From Chitinophagaceae bacterium (GTDB lineage Bacteria > Bacteroidota > Bacteroidia > Chitinophagales > Chitinophagaceae), in the NCBI GenBank assembly GCA_020854215.1, contig JADZFY010000281.1:1-36276 (forward strand): DNA of 36,276 nucleotides, in the 5' to 3' direction. Numbering within the stretch: the first letter of the stretch is position 1; each line of letters begins with the position of its first letter. Below the pieces are notes generated by a model that was given only the letters and a program-made list of their open reading frames with translations, ran no database searches and was not told the DNA's origin. Below are positions 1-10,332 of the stretch, in pieces. A program made the position numbers and the translations under genes.

Positions 1-92
1 AAGAAGCATACAAAAGAGAACGGGAAGTAAAAAAATGGAAAAGCAGAAAACTGTTACAACAGCTTATTGGTTCAGTGCATTCCGGCTCATAA
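1..92 (+). CDS. GIY-YIG-type endonuclease, C-terminal end (partial, runs off window)
   Basis: Frame 3 from nt 3 translates to EAYKREREVKKWKSRKLLQQLIGSVHSGS*, the typical C-terminal E-A-x-K-R-E-x-E-x-K-x-W-K-S-R-K signature of single-domain GIY-YIG (YhbQ/UPF0213-like) proteins. Confidence 0.75.
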   Translation, partial: EAYKREREVKKWKSRKLLQQLIGSVHSGS

Positions 93-134
93 GCCGGAAG
101 GGTCCGCGGTTCGAACCCGTTCCGTTTTACGGAA
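80..134 (+). other. tRNA-like/T-arm-like sequence overlapping the GIY-YIG stop codon
   Basis: TTCCGGCT-CATA-AGCCGGAA hairpin (80-99), GGTTCGAACC T-loop-like palindrome (108-117), TTCCGT-TTT-ACGGAA hairpin (120-134). No credible acceptor stem or D-arm. Confidence 0.5.
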
Positions 135-155
135 CAAGTGGTGCTCCCATATTTT

Positions 156-196
156 AAAGGTTTTGATTAGTTTTAATCAAAACCTTTTTTATTATT
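156..196 (+). terminator. Rho-independent terminator
   Basis: 14-bp perfect stem AAAGGTTTTGATTA / TAATCAAAACCTTT (156-169 / 174-187), GTTT loop, followed by a T-rich tract. Confidence 0.8.
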
Positions 197-227
197 TGAA
201 CTTTCTATATGTGCTACTCCCCTTTTG

Positions 228-833
228 TTAAGCAGGTTCTGTATAAGCGATACGTATTCCTCTCAATAATCTTTCTTCAGTGGCAGTTTTCATCGTTGTG
301 CCAATTTCTATATGGTACATATACTTATCCAATATTTTTCCTCCGGCATCAAAATGATTAATTACTGTTTGCAGAAAATTGTCTGGTGCTGCAATTCCGG
401 GAGGACAGGCTTCATAAGTTACCTCCACTTCACCTGAATAAGCATGGTGATCAATATGGTGCTTCAATATCCATACAGTTAAATCTTCAGCGGTATTATT
501 CTTATAGTAAATAGTGACGGTTTTCATTACCGATCCCACCTGCAGTAGAATTGGAGCAATCAACATACCATTGGCTGAGTATCTTCCGTCCTGATAATTA
601 TCCGTATATCCTCCGTTACCCGGCGGAAAGAAAAAAGAAGCGTCAATGTACAGCACTTTCGTTTTTTTAACAACAGGTGCTAAAATTGGTTTCTTTAACA
701 CACTTTTTGATTTTTTTGCGCCAATGAAGGGGCCTGGCTTTTTTAAGGGAATACTTTTAGTAAGTTTCTTTTTCGTAATAGCCCCTGATTTGCTATTAGC
801 TTTTTTCCCGGTTGCACTTTTTTTTACTGCCAT
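228..833 (-). CDS. Hypothetical protein with Lys-rich N-terminal tail
   Basis: 201-aa ORF; N-terminal ~55 aa Lys/Ser/Pro-rich, remainder beta-rich globular-looking. Confidence 0.65.
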   Translation of the reverse strand: MAVKKSATGKKANSKSGAITKKKLTKSIPLKKPGPFIGAKKSKSVLKKPILAPVVKKTKVLYIDASFFFPPGNGGYTDNYQDGRYSANGMLIAPILLQVGSVMKTVTIYYKNNTAEDLTVWILKHHIDHHAYSGEVEVTYEACPPGIAAPDNFLQTVINHFDAGGKILDKYMYHIEIGTTMKTATEERLLRGIRIAYTEPA

Positions 834-1128
834 GTTTATGAGTTTTAAAACAAAAAAATACGAAACCTTAAATTAGTGATCAATACCACTTTAGGGTGAT
901 ATTACCATTAGCCATTTTCCACCAGTATTGCAAATACTGGTAGCATCAGTTATTGCTACCCGTTTTTAAGATTTCAAATTCCTGGTATTCGTTGTTTTTT
1001 AAAACTCGTTGCATCACCAAGGGTGCTTAAAATATGCAAAGATGGGGAGCTAACCGTTTATAGTCGTGCTCCCACCCTTTTCAAAGGTTTTGGTTAGTTT
1101 TTAATAAAATTTTTTTTGAATCTAAAAA

Positions 1129-2283
1129 CTAATGCTGCTGAATGAGATTTTCGAATAGCAGTTTAGCAACAGATTGCAAGAAGGGATTCCAGCCGTCTGT
1201 GTCAGGAGTATTACAGCCATTGGTGATCAGCACCATTCCAAATTTTTCCTGAGGACTGAAAAACATGGCGCTGTGCAGGCCATAAGCCAAACCAGTATGG
1301 CCGATCAGTATTTTACCCGGAAGAAAGGTATCGGTTTTCATTAATGCCAATCCGTAGGTCTGATCTCTATTTACCGGAGTTTGCATTTGTTCGGCACTGA
1401 ATGGGCTGATGATGTGCTTTTCGTTAAAGACGCCCATATTCATATGCATCTGCATGTATACTGCAAGATCCCTCGCAGATATCTTCATTCCACCTGTTGG
1501 AGAAAAAATTGGAGTGGAATATCCCATTTTGTAATTGCGTATTTCGTCTCTCCTCGGATTATAAGCATCAGCAGCAGCATTATACTTTTGTGTGGCAGAA
1601 TCATATTCGTATAGCGTGGCAAAAAGGGAGTTATCCAGCGAATCAATACAATATCCTCCATACAAATGCATCGGTTGTAAAATATGACGCACGATGTATT
1701 GATCAAAACGCTCTCCACTCAGTCTTTCTAACAAAGTACCCACCATATTAAAATTAAGGTTACAATAGCGGTAGCCTTCACCCGGCGCATAATCGCTGTA
1801 GCACGCTGCAAAATCGGGATTAACAGCCGGATTGATAACGTCTAATTTAAAATAACCCTGGCTATCATTGATACTTGAAGTATGGGATAACAACATTCTC
1901 AGAGTAATAACCACATCCGGATATTTTGGATTTCGAACCGCGAATCCAATGAGTTTGCTTACATCGTCATCCAGCGATAACTTTCCCGCATCTACTAATT
2001 GCATAATGGCAGTTGCAGAAAATGATTTGGAAATAGAAGCAATGCGGAAAATATTCTTTGGTTTCAGCGGTTGGTCCAGGGCAATATCCTTTAAGCCAAA
2101 AGAATGAGTATATACGATTTTATTTTGTTTTACTACCGCCACCGATAACCCCACAGCATCATACTCCTCCATGATTCTTTTGATTTCCTTCCGCAGATAG
2201 CGCTGCTGGCCGTATGTTTCAGGAGATAATGCTGCAGTAAGGAAAAATGCAAAAAGTATAATTTTTATAAAAGTCGAATGCAT
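1129..2283 (-). CDS. Serine hydrolase, beta-lactamase class C/PBP-like family
   Basis: N-terminal signal peptide; SxxK motif in RIASISKSFSA; YxN-type motif YRYCNLNFN; HTG-like GHTGLAYG. Confidence 0.9.
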   Translation of the reverse strand: MHSTFIKIILFAFFLTAALSPETYGQQRYLRKEIKRIMEEYDAVGLSVAVVKQNKIVYTHSFGLKDIALDQPLKPKNIFRIASISKSFSATAIMQLVDAGKLSLDDDVSKLIGFAVRNPKYPDVVITLRMLLSHTSSINDSQGYFKLDVINPAVNPDFAACYSDYAPGEGYRYCNLNFNMVGTLLERLSGERFDQYIVRHILQPMHLYGGYCIDSLDNSLFATLYEYDSATQKYNAAADAYNPRRDEIRNYKMGYSTPIFSPTGGMKISARDLAVYMQMHMNMGVFNEKHIISPFSAEQMQTPVNRDQTYGLALMKTDTFLPGKILIGHTGLAYGLHSAMFFSPQEKFGMVLITNGCNTPDTDGWNPFLQSVAKLLFENLIQQH

Positions 2284-2412
2284 ATCCGTTCCGGTATTTG
2301 TGTGCTTGTTAAATCATTCAACACGAATCAAGTTTGAGCGAAAAACAATCAAAGCGCCGTACCAATATCATCCGTAAATGGCAAACACCTATTACGAATT
2401 ACGCAGGAAATA

Positions 2413-3696
2413 CTAAACCGTCCAATCGGCAACGGTATTTACCAGCTTATCCTGATACGGTGCCAATATCTTAATATAATTGTCGGTATAACCTTCCATC
2501 ATACCACTTTTGTTCCGGCTTTCAAACAACACCTTGCGAACTTGTCCGGAATGTTGTCCGGTAAACTGCCGCATTTTTTTATACGACAAGTTGCGCAGAA
2601 TTTTATTGCGTTCATGACGAGCCGACACGGGTACTACAGGCTTAATAGCTAAGGCTGCGGTATTGTCTCTTTCGGAATAGGTAAAAACATGGAGATACGA
2701 CACCTCAATAGCATTGAGAAAATCAACGGTCATCTGAAAGTCGTTGTCTGTTTCCCCCGGGGAGCCTACTATAACATCAGCGCCAATACAGCAATGCGGC
2801 ATTAATGTTTTAATGACTGCCACACGATCGGCATACAATTCCCGTTTATACCGCCTGCGCATTAAGCCTAAAATATGATTGCTACCGCTTTGCAACGGAA
2901 TATGAAAATGCGGCATAAACTTTCTGCTTTCCGCAACAAATGCAATGATGTCGTTAGTGAGCAGGTTAGGTTCGATGGAAGAAATGCGATAACGTTCAAT
3001 TCCGTCCACTTTGTCTAACTCCTGAACCAATTGAAAAAAGTTTTCAGTACGACGCCCATGAGATGCATCCGTGTTTTCATTGATACCGAAATCACCCAAA
3101 TTCACACCTGTTAAAACAATCTCTTTTACACCTTTTCCTGCCAGTTCGTTTGCGTGACGGATTACATTTTCAACGGTATCACTCCTGCTTTTTCCGCGAG
3201 CCATGGGAATAGTACAAAAAGAGCAATTATAGCTACACCCATCCTGCACTTTCAGGAAAGTACGGGTTCGGTCGTGCAATGAAAAGGAGCTGTTGAAACC
3301 AGACACTTCATCAATATCGCAGCTGGATATTCTGGCAGAATCTCCTTTAGTGATTTCTTTCAGATGGGAGGCAATATTGAATTTTTCCGCAGCACCGAGT
3401 ACCAAATCAACCCCTTCAATTTCGGCAATTTCCTTAGGTTTTAACTGTGCGTAACAACCCGTAATCACTACCATGCTTGACGGAGCTTTCCGCTGAATGC
3501 GGCGCACCAGTTGCCGGCATTCTTTATCTGCATTATCTGTAACGGAGCAAGTATTGATTACATACACGTCTGCCACTTCTTCAAACGCCTTTTTCTCAAA
3601 ACCCTCATTCTCCAACATACGGGAAAGTGTTGAAGTTTCTGCAAAATTAAGCTTACATCCCAGCGTATGAAAGGCAACTGTTTTACTATTATTCAT
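2413..3696 (-). CDS. mtaB: tRNA (N6-threonylcarbamoyladenosine(37)-C2)-methylthiotransferase MtaB
   Basis: HTLGCKLNFAE N-terminus; radical SAM CSYNCSFCTIPMARGKSRS; MiaB/MtaB-family architecture. ORF track start 3705 is TTG; the ATG is at 3696. Confidence 0.92.
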   Translation of the reverse strand: MNNSKTVAFHTLGCKLNFAETSTLSRMLENEGFEKKAFEEVADVYVINTCSVTDNADKECRQLVRRIQRKAPSSMVVITGCYAQLKPKEIAEIEGVDLVLGAAEKFNIASHLKEITKGDSARISSCDIDEVSGFNSSFSLHDRTRTFLKVQDGCSYNCSFCTIPMARGKSRSDTVENVIRHANELAGKGVKEIVLTGVNLGDFGINENTDASHGRRTENFFQLVQELDKVDGIERYRISSIEPNLLTNDIIAFVAESRKFMPHFHIPLQSGSNHILGLMRRRYKRELYADRVAVIKTLMPHCCIGADVIVGSPGETDNDFQMTVDFLNAIEVSYLHVFTYSERDNTAALAIKPVVPVSARHERNKILRNLSYKKMRQFTGQHSGQVRKVLFESRNKSGMMEGYTDNYIKILAPYQDKLVNTVADWTV

Positions 3697-3743
3697 AAGC
3701 GCCAAAGATACTTGAAATATGGCAATGCCGGGTTGCGAAACCC

Positions 3744-4145
3744 TTAGGGTTCGATTATAACGCCTTTTCCTAAAAAAATAGTACCACTGTGTACGGCATA
3801 AATAGCAGGAAGAAGATCCTCCACCACTGCATACTTAAAAATGTACCCGCGTGCACCGGCCGCAAGCATCTTTTTAATATAAACCGAAGAAGTGTGAAAT
3901 GAAACACCGATTACTTTAACGCCAGGATATTTTTGGGTAAGAATTTGCGTGGCTTCAATACCCGACATCGGTTTCATATTGATATCCATTAGTATGATAT
4001 CCGGATTCAATTCCGGCACCCTGTCAATTGCCTCGGGTCCATTGGTACACTCCCCCACTACAGAAATATGCTCGTAGCGTTGTAAAAACATTATCCATGC
4101 CTTCCTCACTTCCGGATGGTCGTCAACAATTACAATTCTGATCAT
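3744..4145 (-). CDS. Response regulator, receiver domain only
   Basis: IVDDHPEVR, DIILMDINM (phospho-Asp), conserved Lys in YIFKY; ORF stops at 133 aa with no LuxR-type HTH. Confidence 0.88.
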   Translation of the reverse strand: MIRIVIVDDHPEVRKAWIMFLQRYEHISVVGECTNGPEAIDRVPELNPDIILMDINMKPMSGIEATQILTQKYPGVKVIGVSFHTSSVYIKKMLAAGARGYIFKYAVVEDLLPAIYAVHSGTIFLGKGVIIEP

Positions 4146-4259
4146 TTGCCTGGTGTGTTTAGGGTAACTATTCTACAATAATCGTATAAATACGTAGAAA
4201 AATCCCCATCACCCAATCTTTATGTCAAAATCCGGCTGCTTTTTTATCAAACATCAATG

Positions 4260-6668
4260 CTAAACCAAACTGATGTCCAAAACCTGTTGCATATTTTTCA
4301 CATAATGAAACTTCATGCCTTTTATAAATTCAGCATTGATCTCCTGTACATCTTTTTCATTTTGCCAGCACATCACTACTTCTCTCATCCCTGCACGGCG
4401 GGCTGCGAGCACTTTTTCTTTGATACCTCCTACCGGTAGTACCTGCCCGCGAAGCGTAATTTCGCCGGTCATGGCCAAATAGGGCTTCACCTTTCGTCCG
4501 GTAAGTGCAGACGCGATTGCAGTCATCATCGTAACACCGGCACTCGGCCCGTCTTTAGGCACAGCTCCTTCGGGAACATGCACGTGGATATTTCTTTTCT
4601 GAAACAACTCCGCATCAATTCCGTATTTGCGGGCATTCGCCTGCAAATAGGTCAATGCTGTTGTAGCACTTTCTTTCATCACGTTTCCCAGGTTGCCGGT
4701 GAGTTTCAATTCACCCTTACCTTCGCTTTGCGTGGTTTCAATAAACAATATATCGCCGCCCACATACGTGTAGGCAAGTCCTACTGCTACACCGGGCATA
4801 TTAGCAATTTTGTACAGATCGTTGCTGTACCTGGGGCGCCCCAATATTTTTTCGATATCTCTGCCTATTAATGAAGGCTTCAACTTACTCTTTACTGCAT
4901 ATTCTTTAGCCTGCGACCGCATGATAGACGCCAATTGTCTGTCTAACTCCCGCACACCACTTTCGCGGGTATAATCTTCAATTATTTTTTCTAATACCGA
5001 ATTGCTGATTTTGATACTCTGGTTCTTCAAACCATGCAGCTCTTTTTGTTTGGGCAACAGGTGACGTCTGGCAATCTCCACTTTTTCTTCAACGGCGTAA
5101 CCATTCAGGTTCACAATTTCGAGCCGGTCTCTCAGTGCCGGCTGGATATGTTGCAGGTCGTTAGCCGTGGCAATAAATAGCACTTTACTCAGGTCATATT
5201 CTAATTCCAGGTAATTGTCATAAAAGGAATGGTTCTGCTCGGGATCCAGCACTTCCAGCAGTGCAGAAGAAGGATCACCTCTAAAATCGTTACCCACTTT
5301 ATCTATCTCATCCAAAATAATCACCGGATTACATGACGCTGCCTTGCGGATAGACTGAAGAATACGCCCCGGCATAGCACCGATATACGTCTTACGGTGC
5401 CCCCGTATCTCACTTTCATCGTGCATTCCTCCAAGGCTCAACCTCACAAATTTACGGTTGAGCGCTGCAGCGATACTTCTGCCCAACGATGTTTTACCTA
5501 TACCCGGAGGCCCCACAAAACAAAGAATCGGGCTTTTCATATCTCCCTTCAATTTCAAAACGGCGAGGTATTCGAGTAACCGCTCCTTTATTTTATTCAT
5601 ACCATAATGGTCATGATCCAATACTTTCTTTGCTTTGGTCAAATCATAGGAATCCACGGTACCTTCTTCCCAGGGCAGTTCCAGCATCAAATCAAGGTGG
5701 TTGTATACTACCGAGTAATCTGGTGTGGACACGTGCATGCGCTCGAGCTTCTCTATCCCTTTCTTAAAGGCTTCCTTCGCAGCATCGGGCCATTTTTTCA
5801 GTTCAGCCTTTTTCTGCATTTCCCGAATTTCACGCTCATTGGCGTCGCCCCCCAGCTCTTCTTTTATGCTTTTCAGTTGTTGCTGTAAAAAGTATTCCTT
5901 TTGTTGTTTGTCTAATTCAGTTTTGGTACGGTTGGTAAGTTGGTTTTTTAACTCGGCAAACTGGAGCTCCCGATTGAGCAGTTGCATAAGTTTCTCCGCC
6001 CTGAGTTTCAGGTCGTTCATCTCCAGTAATTCCTGTTTTTCTTTTAGATCGCTGTTGATATTACTGCTTACAAAATGTATAAGGAAGGCCGGATTTTCAA
6101 TATTCTTCAGAATAACTGATGCCTCGGAAGGCATATTGGGTGAAAGCAGGATAATCTGGGAAGCCAAATCTTTTATGGAACTAACCGTAGCCGCAAAATG
6201 GCGGTCATCTTCAACACTAATCTTTTCTTCTTCCAACAATTGAATAGTAGCCCGAAAATAAGGTTCTTCGGCAATGATCTTTTCAATTGAAAACCTTTTT
6301 TTACCCTGAATGATGATGGTTGTTCCCCCATCAGGCATTTTGATGAGTTTAATAATTTTTGCAACGGTACCTGTTGTTTCCAGATCTTTTACAGCCGGAT
6401 CTTCCACGGTACTGTCTTTTTGTGCAATAACACCTACCAGTTTGTCAGTCTTATAAACGTCATTCACGGCTTTTATGGAGCGGTCTCTTCCTACTGTTAT
6501 GGGTAATACCACACCCGGAAATAGTACGGTATTACGCAGGGGTAACAAAGCCAATTCAGTTGGAATGCTGATCTCATCATTATTCTCTGCTTCATCTTCA
6601 TTTAAGGGAATGATGGGCATAAACTCCATTTCCTCTTCTGTACGTACATAAATTTCGCTTCTTTTCAT
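4260..6668 (-). CDS. lon: Endopeptidase La (Lon protease)
   Basis: Walker [16 protein letters not shown]; catalytic [14 protein letters not shown] track start 6689 is TTG; likely ATG start at 6668. Confidence 0.97.
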   Translation of the reverse strand: MKRSEIYVRTEEEMEFMPIIPLNEDEAENNDEISIPTELALLPLRNTVLFPGVVLPITVGRDRSIKAVNDVYKTDKLVGVIAQKDSTVEDPAVKDLETTGTVAKIIKLIKMPDGGTTIIIQGKKRFSIEKIIAEEPYFRATIQLLEEEKISVEDDRHFAATVSSIKDLASQIILLSPNMPSEASVILKNIENPAFLIHFVSSNINSDLKEKQELLEMNDLKLRAEKLMQLLNRELQFAELKNQLTNRTKTELDKQQKEYFLQQQLKSIKEELGGDANEREIREMQKKAELKKWPDAAKEAFKKGIEKLERMHVSTPDYSVVYNHLDLMLELPWEEGTVDSYDLTKAKKVLDHDHYGMNKIKERLLEYLAVLKLKGDMKSPILCFVGPPGIGKTSLGRSIAAALNRKFVRLSLGGMHDESEIRGHRKTYIGAMPGRILQSIRKAASCNPVIILDEIDKVGNDFRGDPSSALLEVLDPEQNHSFYDNYLELEYDLSKVLFIATANDLQHIQPALRDRLEIVNLNGYAVEEKVEIARRHLLPKQKELHGLKNQSIKISNSVLEKIIEDYTRESGVRELDRQLASIMRSQAKEYAVKSKLKPSLIGRDIEKILGRPRYSNDLYKIANMPGVAVGLAYTYVGGDILFIETTQSEGKGELKLTGNLGNVMKESATTALTYLQANARKYGIDAELFQKRNIHVHVPEGAVPKDGPSAGVTMMTAIASALTGRKVKPYLAMTGEITLRGQVLPVGGIKEKVLAARRAGMREVVMCWQNEKDVQEINAEFIKGMKFHYVKNMQQVLDISLV

Positions 6669-6762
6669 AATATTCCTTTCAAAAGTCAATATGACATAAT
6701 TTCAAGATAATAATACCCTGAAAGCCTTCCGTACTACGTTGGTCAAGATTAATGCCAGTAAA

Positions 6763-6792
6763 AAAAATCCGGAGACGATGATCCGGATTTTT
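6763..6792 (-). terminator. Rho-independent terminator of the 6813-7403 gene
   Basis: On the minus strand: AAAAATCCGGA-TCATCGTC-TCCGGATTTTT followed by further Ts. Confidence 0.8.
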
Positions 6793-6812
6793 CGATATAA
6801 CCTGTTTTTTGA

Positions 6813-7403
6813 TTATAGGGCAATTCCAACGCCCAGTTGTATGGATTGGCTTTTCCAGTTATCACGATTGTCTATATCATTAATATTCGACAAACCAATT
6901 CCATACCTGCCATATACTCTCAGTTTCAGGATGTTGATCTGGGCCCCGCCCACCATAGAAAAATCACCTTTCGTAAAGGCATCACCCCCGTTTTCGAGTA
7001 ATGTATTTTGCTTGTTCATTAATATGCTGAATTGCGGACCGGCCTGCAATGTAAAGAATGAAAACGGCCTGTACGACAACATCAATGGAATGCTCAGGTA
7101 GTTCAGTTTTACTTCCTTAAGTTCATTAATGGATACTTTATACAAATCGTCAAATTCTGTGGAGGTAGTGGTATTCGTTTGACTGAACATCACTTCAGGC
7201 TGAATACCCCACTTGGAGGAGAACATAATTTCCGGGGCAATTCCCACATGGTATCCCAACTGGTATTCGTCTTTAAAAGATTTGCCGTCTAATTTGCCCA
7301 TGTTGGCGCCGGCATGAATGGCCAGTTTTACACCTTGTGCAGCGGACGAAGTGGCAATAAAAAGAAAACTCACAAAAGCGATTGGAAGAATGAATCGTTT
7401 CAT
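6813..7403 (-). CDS. Outer membrane beta-barrel (PorT-like) protein
   Basis: Signal peptide, GYHVGIAPEIMFSSKWGIQPEVMFSQ, LGVGIAL barrel-type C-terminus. Confidence 0.8.
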   Translation of the reverse strand: MKRFILPIAFVSFLFIATSSAAQGVKLAIHAGANMGKLDGKSFKDEYQLGYHVGIAPEIMFSSKWGIQPEVMFSQTNTTTSTEFDDLYKVSINELKEVKLNYLSIPLMLSYRPFSFFTLQAGPQFSILMNKQNTLLENGGDAFTKGDFSMVGGAQINILKLRVYGRYGIGLSNINDIDNRDNWKSQSIQLGVGIAL

Positions 7404-7544
7404 ATGATTGCGTTTTATAACCTAAATCTAAATCAATGAGCAGGGGCTTACAACTTTTGCTTCAGAGTATTTTGTTAAGTAAATGAAATGGAAATGTTAT
7501 AGTTTCTTCTCCTGACGACAGGTGCTGAGAAAATTTACCTTCTA

Positions 7545-8792
7545 TTAGGCCAACTCAATTACGGTAATCTCAGGAAGAATTCCTACTCTGCCCGGATAGC
7601 CTAAGAATCCGAATCCACGGTTGATGTATAACTTTTGCTTATCCTGCTCGTATAAACCGGCCCATTGTTTATACACGTATTGTACAGGGCTCCATTTGAA
7701 CCCTGGAAGTTCAACACCAAACTGCATACCGTGTGTGTGACCGCTAAGCGTCAAATCAATGTCCTTGTATTCCGGTATCACCTGGGCGTCCCAATGGCTT
7801 GGGTCATGACTCATTAATATTTTAAAAGGGTAAGCTTCTGTACCGGCATACGCTTCATGCAACTTTCCATATTTGGGAAAATTAGCTTTGGCGCCCCAGT
7901 TTTCAATACCCAATAACGCAATCTGTTGACCCTGCTTTTCCAATACTACGTGTTCGTTCATTAGCAGGCGCCATCCCATATCAGCCTGCACCTGTTTCAA
8001 TTTCTCCAGGTTTTGTACTTTTTCTTCGGGGTTCGACCATCTTTTGTAATCGCCATAGTCATGGTTTCCCAAAATACTATAAACACCCATGGGCGCCTGA
8101 AGTCTGCTAAACATTGCTGAATATTCTTTCATTTCTACTGCCTGGTCGTTCACAAGATCACCGGTAAATAAAATAATATCTGCCTGTTGTTTCATAATCA
8201 TCTCCACACCATGAGCCACAGCGCTTTTATCGGTAAAACTCCCGGAATGTATGTCTGAGATATGCAGCACTTTCATCCCCCTAAAAGCGTCGGGAAGATT
8301 AGGAAATCTGAGTTTAATTTTTTTCAACTGATAGCGATATTTATTGGAAAATCCCACCATCATCACGGTCATTAAACTTCCACCGATTGCCAGTCCAAGC
8401 CAACTCATAAAAACCGACCTCGAAATGCCGGCAGCTTTAAACGGTTCACCTTCTACATACTGGTAAAAAAGTCTGCCCCCACCCCATTGCAGCAGGCGGC
8501 GTAAGTCATCAACCAATAAAAATATTACTGTTAGCGATTTAGAAAGAAACAATCCAATAATAGTTGCCATCCAGTAGGTGCGAAAGCTTTTAGGCCAATT
8601 ATCCAAATTGAGATAAGGAAGTAAAATGAGGGTGATGATTGCAAGTGCACTAACACCCCAGTACAGTCCATATACCGTATACCGGATTTTAGGCGAAACA
8701 GATTGCAGCGTAAACTTTACGGCCTGAAAAACGTACAAATCAACGAGTAAAACAATAATAATCAGAATCCACCTCCCTGAAAAACTACGCAT
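7545..8792 (-). CDS. Metallophosphoesterase, membrane-anchored (YkuE-like)
   Basis: N-terminal TM segments; HISDIHSGS, FTGDLVND, LGNHDYG, LSGHTHGMQ motifs. Confidence 0.92.
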   Translation of the reverse strand: MRSFSGRWILIIIVLLVDLYVFQAVKFTLQSVSPKIRYTVYGLYWGVSALAIITLILLPYLNLDNWPKSFRTYWMATIIGLFLSKSLTVIFLLVDDLRRLLQWGGGRLFYQYVEGEPFKAAGISRSVFMSWLGLAIGGSLMTVMMVGFSNKYRYQLKKIKLRFPNLPDAFRGMKVLHISDIHSGSFTDKSAVAHGVEMIMKQQADIILFTGDLVNDQAVEMKEYSAMFSRLQAPMGVYSILGNHDYGDYKRWSNPEEKVQNLEKLKQVQADMGWRLLMNEHVVLEKQGQQIALLGIENWGAKANFPKYGKLHEAYAGTEAYPFKILMSHDPSHWDAQVIPEYKDIDLTLSGHTHGMQFGVELPGFKWSPVQYVYKQWAGLYEQDKQKLYINRGFGFLGYPGRVGILPEITVIELA

Positions 8793-8889
8793 ACGAAATC
8801 ATTAAGATTGAATTAAATTTCTTCATAAAAGGACTACAATGTACCACGCCAAAAACAACAAATTACACATCCCCCATTGTAAAAAAAAC

Positions 8890-9402
8890 CTAAAACCGGA
8901 TAAACTCATCCAGTTGGTCGCCCATCACTTTTAGTGTTGCGGCATCGTCAATATCTTTCTCTCCATTTAATAACTTATTCACTACGGATATAGGAAGTTT
9001 GTTATGATGAACGTTCATTTTAAGGTAATGCAAAACACCGGTTAGGTGTTCCATTCCTCTCAAATTCCCTGCGCGACCGGTGGATACCCCGGTTAACAAG
9101 GCCTTCTTGTCCCACCATACTTTTTCAATATCGGTATTGTCAATCATTGCTTTTAACACTCCCGGAAAACTGCCGTTGTATTCCGGAACAACAAAAATAA
9201 ATTTATGGGTAGGTATCAATACTTCCTTTTCTAAATCTCTCAACTGATCGTTTCTTCCATTCACGTCTAATCCTTCAAGGGTAACAAAATAGGCAGCAAT
9301 GCCCTTTTTTTCAAGCAATTGAAAGTATTGTCTTGCCACTTTAATTGTATTACTGCCTGGGCGGTTGGTACCAGAAATCACCGTGTAAATATCATCATGC
9401 AT
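8890..9402 (-). CDS. NADPH-dependent FMN reductase-like oxidoreductase
   Basis: ISGTNRPGSNTIKVA and FVVPEYNGSFPGVLKAMID motifs. Confidence 0.88.
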   Translation of the reverse strand: MHDDIYTVISGTNRPGSNTIKVARQYFQLLEKKGIAAYFVTLEGLDVNGRNDQLRDLEKEVLIPTHKFIFVVPEYNGSFPGVLKAMIDNTDIEKVWWDKKALLTGVSTGRAGNLRGMEHLTGVLHYLKMNVHHNKLPISVVNKLLNGEKDIDDAATLKVMGDQLDEFIRF

Positions 9403-9555
9403 CGTTTAATCTACTGTTGCGCTTGAACTATACAATGAATATTATAACCGAAACTGTATTTTTGTCAAATTGTCACAGTTCGCAATTGAGCCATTTGGCA
9501 AAGATAAACCTGTTTCAGGCACCAAACTATATTCGTAACATTCTTAATATCACTA

Positions 9556-10236
9556 ATGCAGTTTACGTATTACGGACATTCTTGTTTTGCGGTACGCATT
9601 AAGGGCAAAAACATTCTTTTTGATCCATTTATTAGCCCCAATGCCCTGGCGTCCGCTATTGACATTAATAAAATACCTGCCGATTACATCTTTTTGTCGC
9701 ATGGACACGAAGATCATATTGCAGATTGCATCGGCATCGCCAAACGCACCGGTGCGCTGGTGGTATGCAGCTTCGAAATTCATACCTGGCTGAACAACCA
9801 GGGTATAACCCATACCCATCCCATGAACACGGGTGGCAAACGGACTTTTGATTTTGGAACGGTGAAATGTGTTGTGGCACAACATTCCTCCGGATTACCG
9901 GATGGCACCTATGGCGGAAATCCCATGGGATTCATTTTCATCAACGAAGAACGCAACTTTTATTACAGCGGCGATACTGCCCTCACCTTAGATATGCAAC
10001 TCGTACCGCAGTTTTCCCCTATAGATTTTGCCGTGCTTCCGATAGGCGACAATTTTACCATGGGTACGGCGGATGCGATTCAGGCTATGCACTTTATCCA
10101 ATGCAAGCGGGCTATTGGCGTTCATTATGATACTTTTGGATATATAAAAATTGATCACACTCAGGCTAAACTGGAGTTTGAACACCAGAATCTGGAGTTG
10201 CTTCTTTTGTCTATAGGAGAAACCTTAGACATTTAA
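9556..10236 (+). CDS. Metal-dependent hydrolase (UPF0173/metallo-beta-lactamase fold)
   Basis: MQFTYYGHSCFAV, LSHGHEDHIADC, YYSGDTALTLDM, IGDNFTMG. Confidence 0.9.
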   Translation: MQFTYYGHSCFAVRIKGKNILFDPFISPNALASAIDINKIPADYIFLSHGHEDHIADCIGIAKRTGALVVCSFEIHTWLNNQGITHTHPMNTGGKRTFDFGTVKCVVAQHSSGLPDGTYGGNPMGFIFINEERNFYYSGDTALTLDMQLVPQFSPIDFAVLPIGDNFTMGTADAIQAMHFIQCKRAIGVHYDTFGYIKIDHTQAKLEFEHQNLELLLLSIGETLDI

Positions 10237-10332
10237 TGAAAACAGCGAAATTATAAATTACATTTGCCGTTTCACAAAGCGGCATCATCAGGATAAGTAA
10301 CTAATTGAACAACAAATTACGTAAAACAACAC

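Noticed and set aside
48-134. tRNA-Met(CAT) gene at the left edge
   Set aside because: Anticodon-like loop and T-arm-like motif exist, but the acceptor stem and D-arm do not pair, the anticodon hairpin geometry is wrong (8-bp stem, 4-nt loop), and the segment overlaps a GIY-YIG reading frame.
5489-6243. Plus-strand ORFs inside lon (5489-5767, 5607-5888, 5725-6243)
   Set aside because: Antisense to a clearly conserved gene; translations look like reverse-strand artefacts (Ser/Phe-rich).
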